Assembly: GCA_024275615.1 (NCBI GenBank)
Contig: JAJRYU010000798.1
Location: 1-6,475 of the forward strand
DNA: 6,475 nt
Origin: Planctomycetota bacterium
GTDB lineage: Bacteria; Planctomycetota; GCA-002687715; DRQF01
Direction: 5' to 3'
Part shown: positions 6,344 to 6,475 of the stretch, piece after piece
Position numbering within the stretch: the stretch's first letter is position 1
Layout of the letters: every line of letters begins with the position of its first letter
Notes under the pieces: generated by a model
What the model saw: the letters and a program-made list of their open reading frames with translations, nothing else
What the model was told of the DNA's origin: nothing
The model's database searches: none
Translations under genes and position numbers: made by a program

Positions 6344-6418
6344 CGCAAGGGCCTCTTGCGCCGATACGTTGGGTTGCAGACATAACGTCCAGGCGGCTTT
6401 CACTCGGGAAAGACCCGA
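6344..6418 (+). repeat. Run of three short hairpins, possible structured leader
   Basis: Three stems follow one another: CGCAAG/CTTGCG (6344-6349 with 6355-6360, 5-nt loop), ACGTT/AACGT (6366-6370 with 6384-6388, 13-nt loop) and TCGGG/CCCGA (6404-6408 with 6414-6418, AAAGA loop). They lie just upstream of a Shine-Dalgarno-like site and possible start codon, the place expected for a 5' leader. Each stem is short, and chance formation is quite possible. Confidence 0.3.
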
Positions 6419-6434
6419 AAGAGAGGATGGTTCC

Positions 6435-6475
6435 GTGGGTGGACTCAATTCGCGTTCCGGCCAAGTGGCCTTTCA
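6435..6475 (+). CDS. Possible start of a downstream gene (5' fragment, 13 codons)
   Basis: GTG at 6435 is preceded by AGAGGA (6422-6427) with a 7-nt gap, an ideal Shine-Dalgarno spacing, and the frame stays open to the window edge with a product beginning MGGLNSRSGQVAF. The fragment is too short to assign to a family. An ATG at 6427 opens another frame to the edge but touches the purine-rich site, making it a less likely start. Position after a gene-free, hairpin-containing interval fits the beginning of a new transcription unit. Confidence 0.3.
   Translation, partial: MGGLNSRSGQVAF

Larger units (their letters stand above)
6147..6434. other. Non-coding stretch after mqnC, with palindromes and hairpins
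   Basis: This is a gene-poor interval of about 290 bp. No ORF of convincing length or codon pattern lies in it on either strand. No classical terminator (GC-rich stem plus T tract) follows mqnC. What stands out is secondary structure and symmetry: overlapping palindromes at 6197-6227, an imperfect 10-bp stem at 6263-6285, and three short stems at 6344-6418. No tRNA, tmRNA, RNase P, SRP RNA or known riboswitch core was recognised by eye. Confidence 0.5.

Noticed and set aside
1..6475. CRISPR array, insertion sequence, toxin-antitoxin pair, phage or defence genes, tRNA/rRNA
   Set aside because: I looked on both strands and found no regularly spaced repeats, transposase motifs, terminal inverted repeats or RNA-gene signatures; composition is even across the genes.

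Overview
The window looks like a housekeeping stretch of a Gram-negative-type (diderm) bacterial chromosome of balanced base composition. It carries six confidently recognised protein genes in two divergent blocks. A radical-SAM enzyme of the futalosine menaquinone route (MqnC) and a secreted HExxH protein of a family I associate, from memory, with deep-branching phyla such as Acidobacteriota, Planctomycetota and Myxococcota argue against an enterobacterial or pseudomonad host. The phylum cannot be fixed from the sequence alone.

Left block, minus strand (transcribed from about 3.5 kb towards position 1): thioredoxin (3096-3425), a DHH/DHHA1 phosphoesterase of the NrnA type (2072-3082), a metallo-beta-lactamase-fold hydrolase (1218-2075) and an M17 leucyl aminopeptidase (1-1221, cut by the window edge before its C-terminus). 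The last three are joined by 4-bp ATGA stop/start overlaps and the first two are 13 bp apart, so this is almost certainly one operon. Thioredoxin beside an NrnA-type enzyme makes biochemical sense: PAPS reductase consumes reduced thioredoxin and releases pAp, which NrnA-type enzymes hydrolyse along with nanoRNA. The aminopeptidase adds peptide recycling; the MBL protein has an unknown substrate.

The divergent spacer (3426-3678) holds a plausible sigma70-type promoter for the thioredoxin operon and a 49-codon minus-strand ORF with a hydrophobic N-terminus. The two readings partly conflict, because the promoter lies inside the small ORF.

Right block, plus strand: a secreted zinc-metalloprotease-like protein (3679-5046) overlaps mqnC (5043-6146) by 4 bp, so a periplasmic or envelope protein appears translationally coupled to a cytoplasmic quinone-biosynthesis enzyme.

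The tail (6147-6475) has no complete gene. It holds two overlapping palindromes at 6197-6227, a hairpin at 6263-6285, a run of three short hairpins at 6344-6418, and a Shine-Dalgarno-like site followed by a possible GTG start at 6435 that runs off the window. I found no CRISPR array, insertion sequence, tRNA or rRNA, and no defence system. The best candidates for something undescribed are the zincin-mqnC coupling, the small membrane ORF ahead of thioredoxin, and the palindromic/structured region after mqnC.
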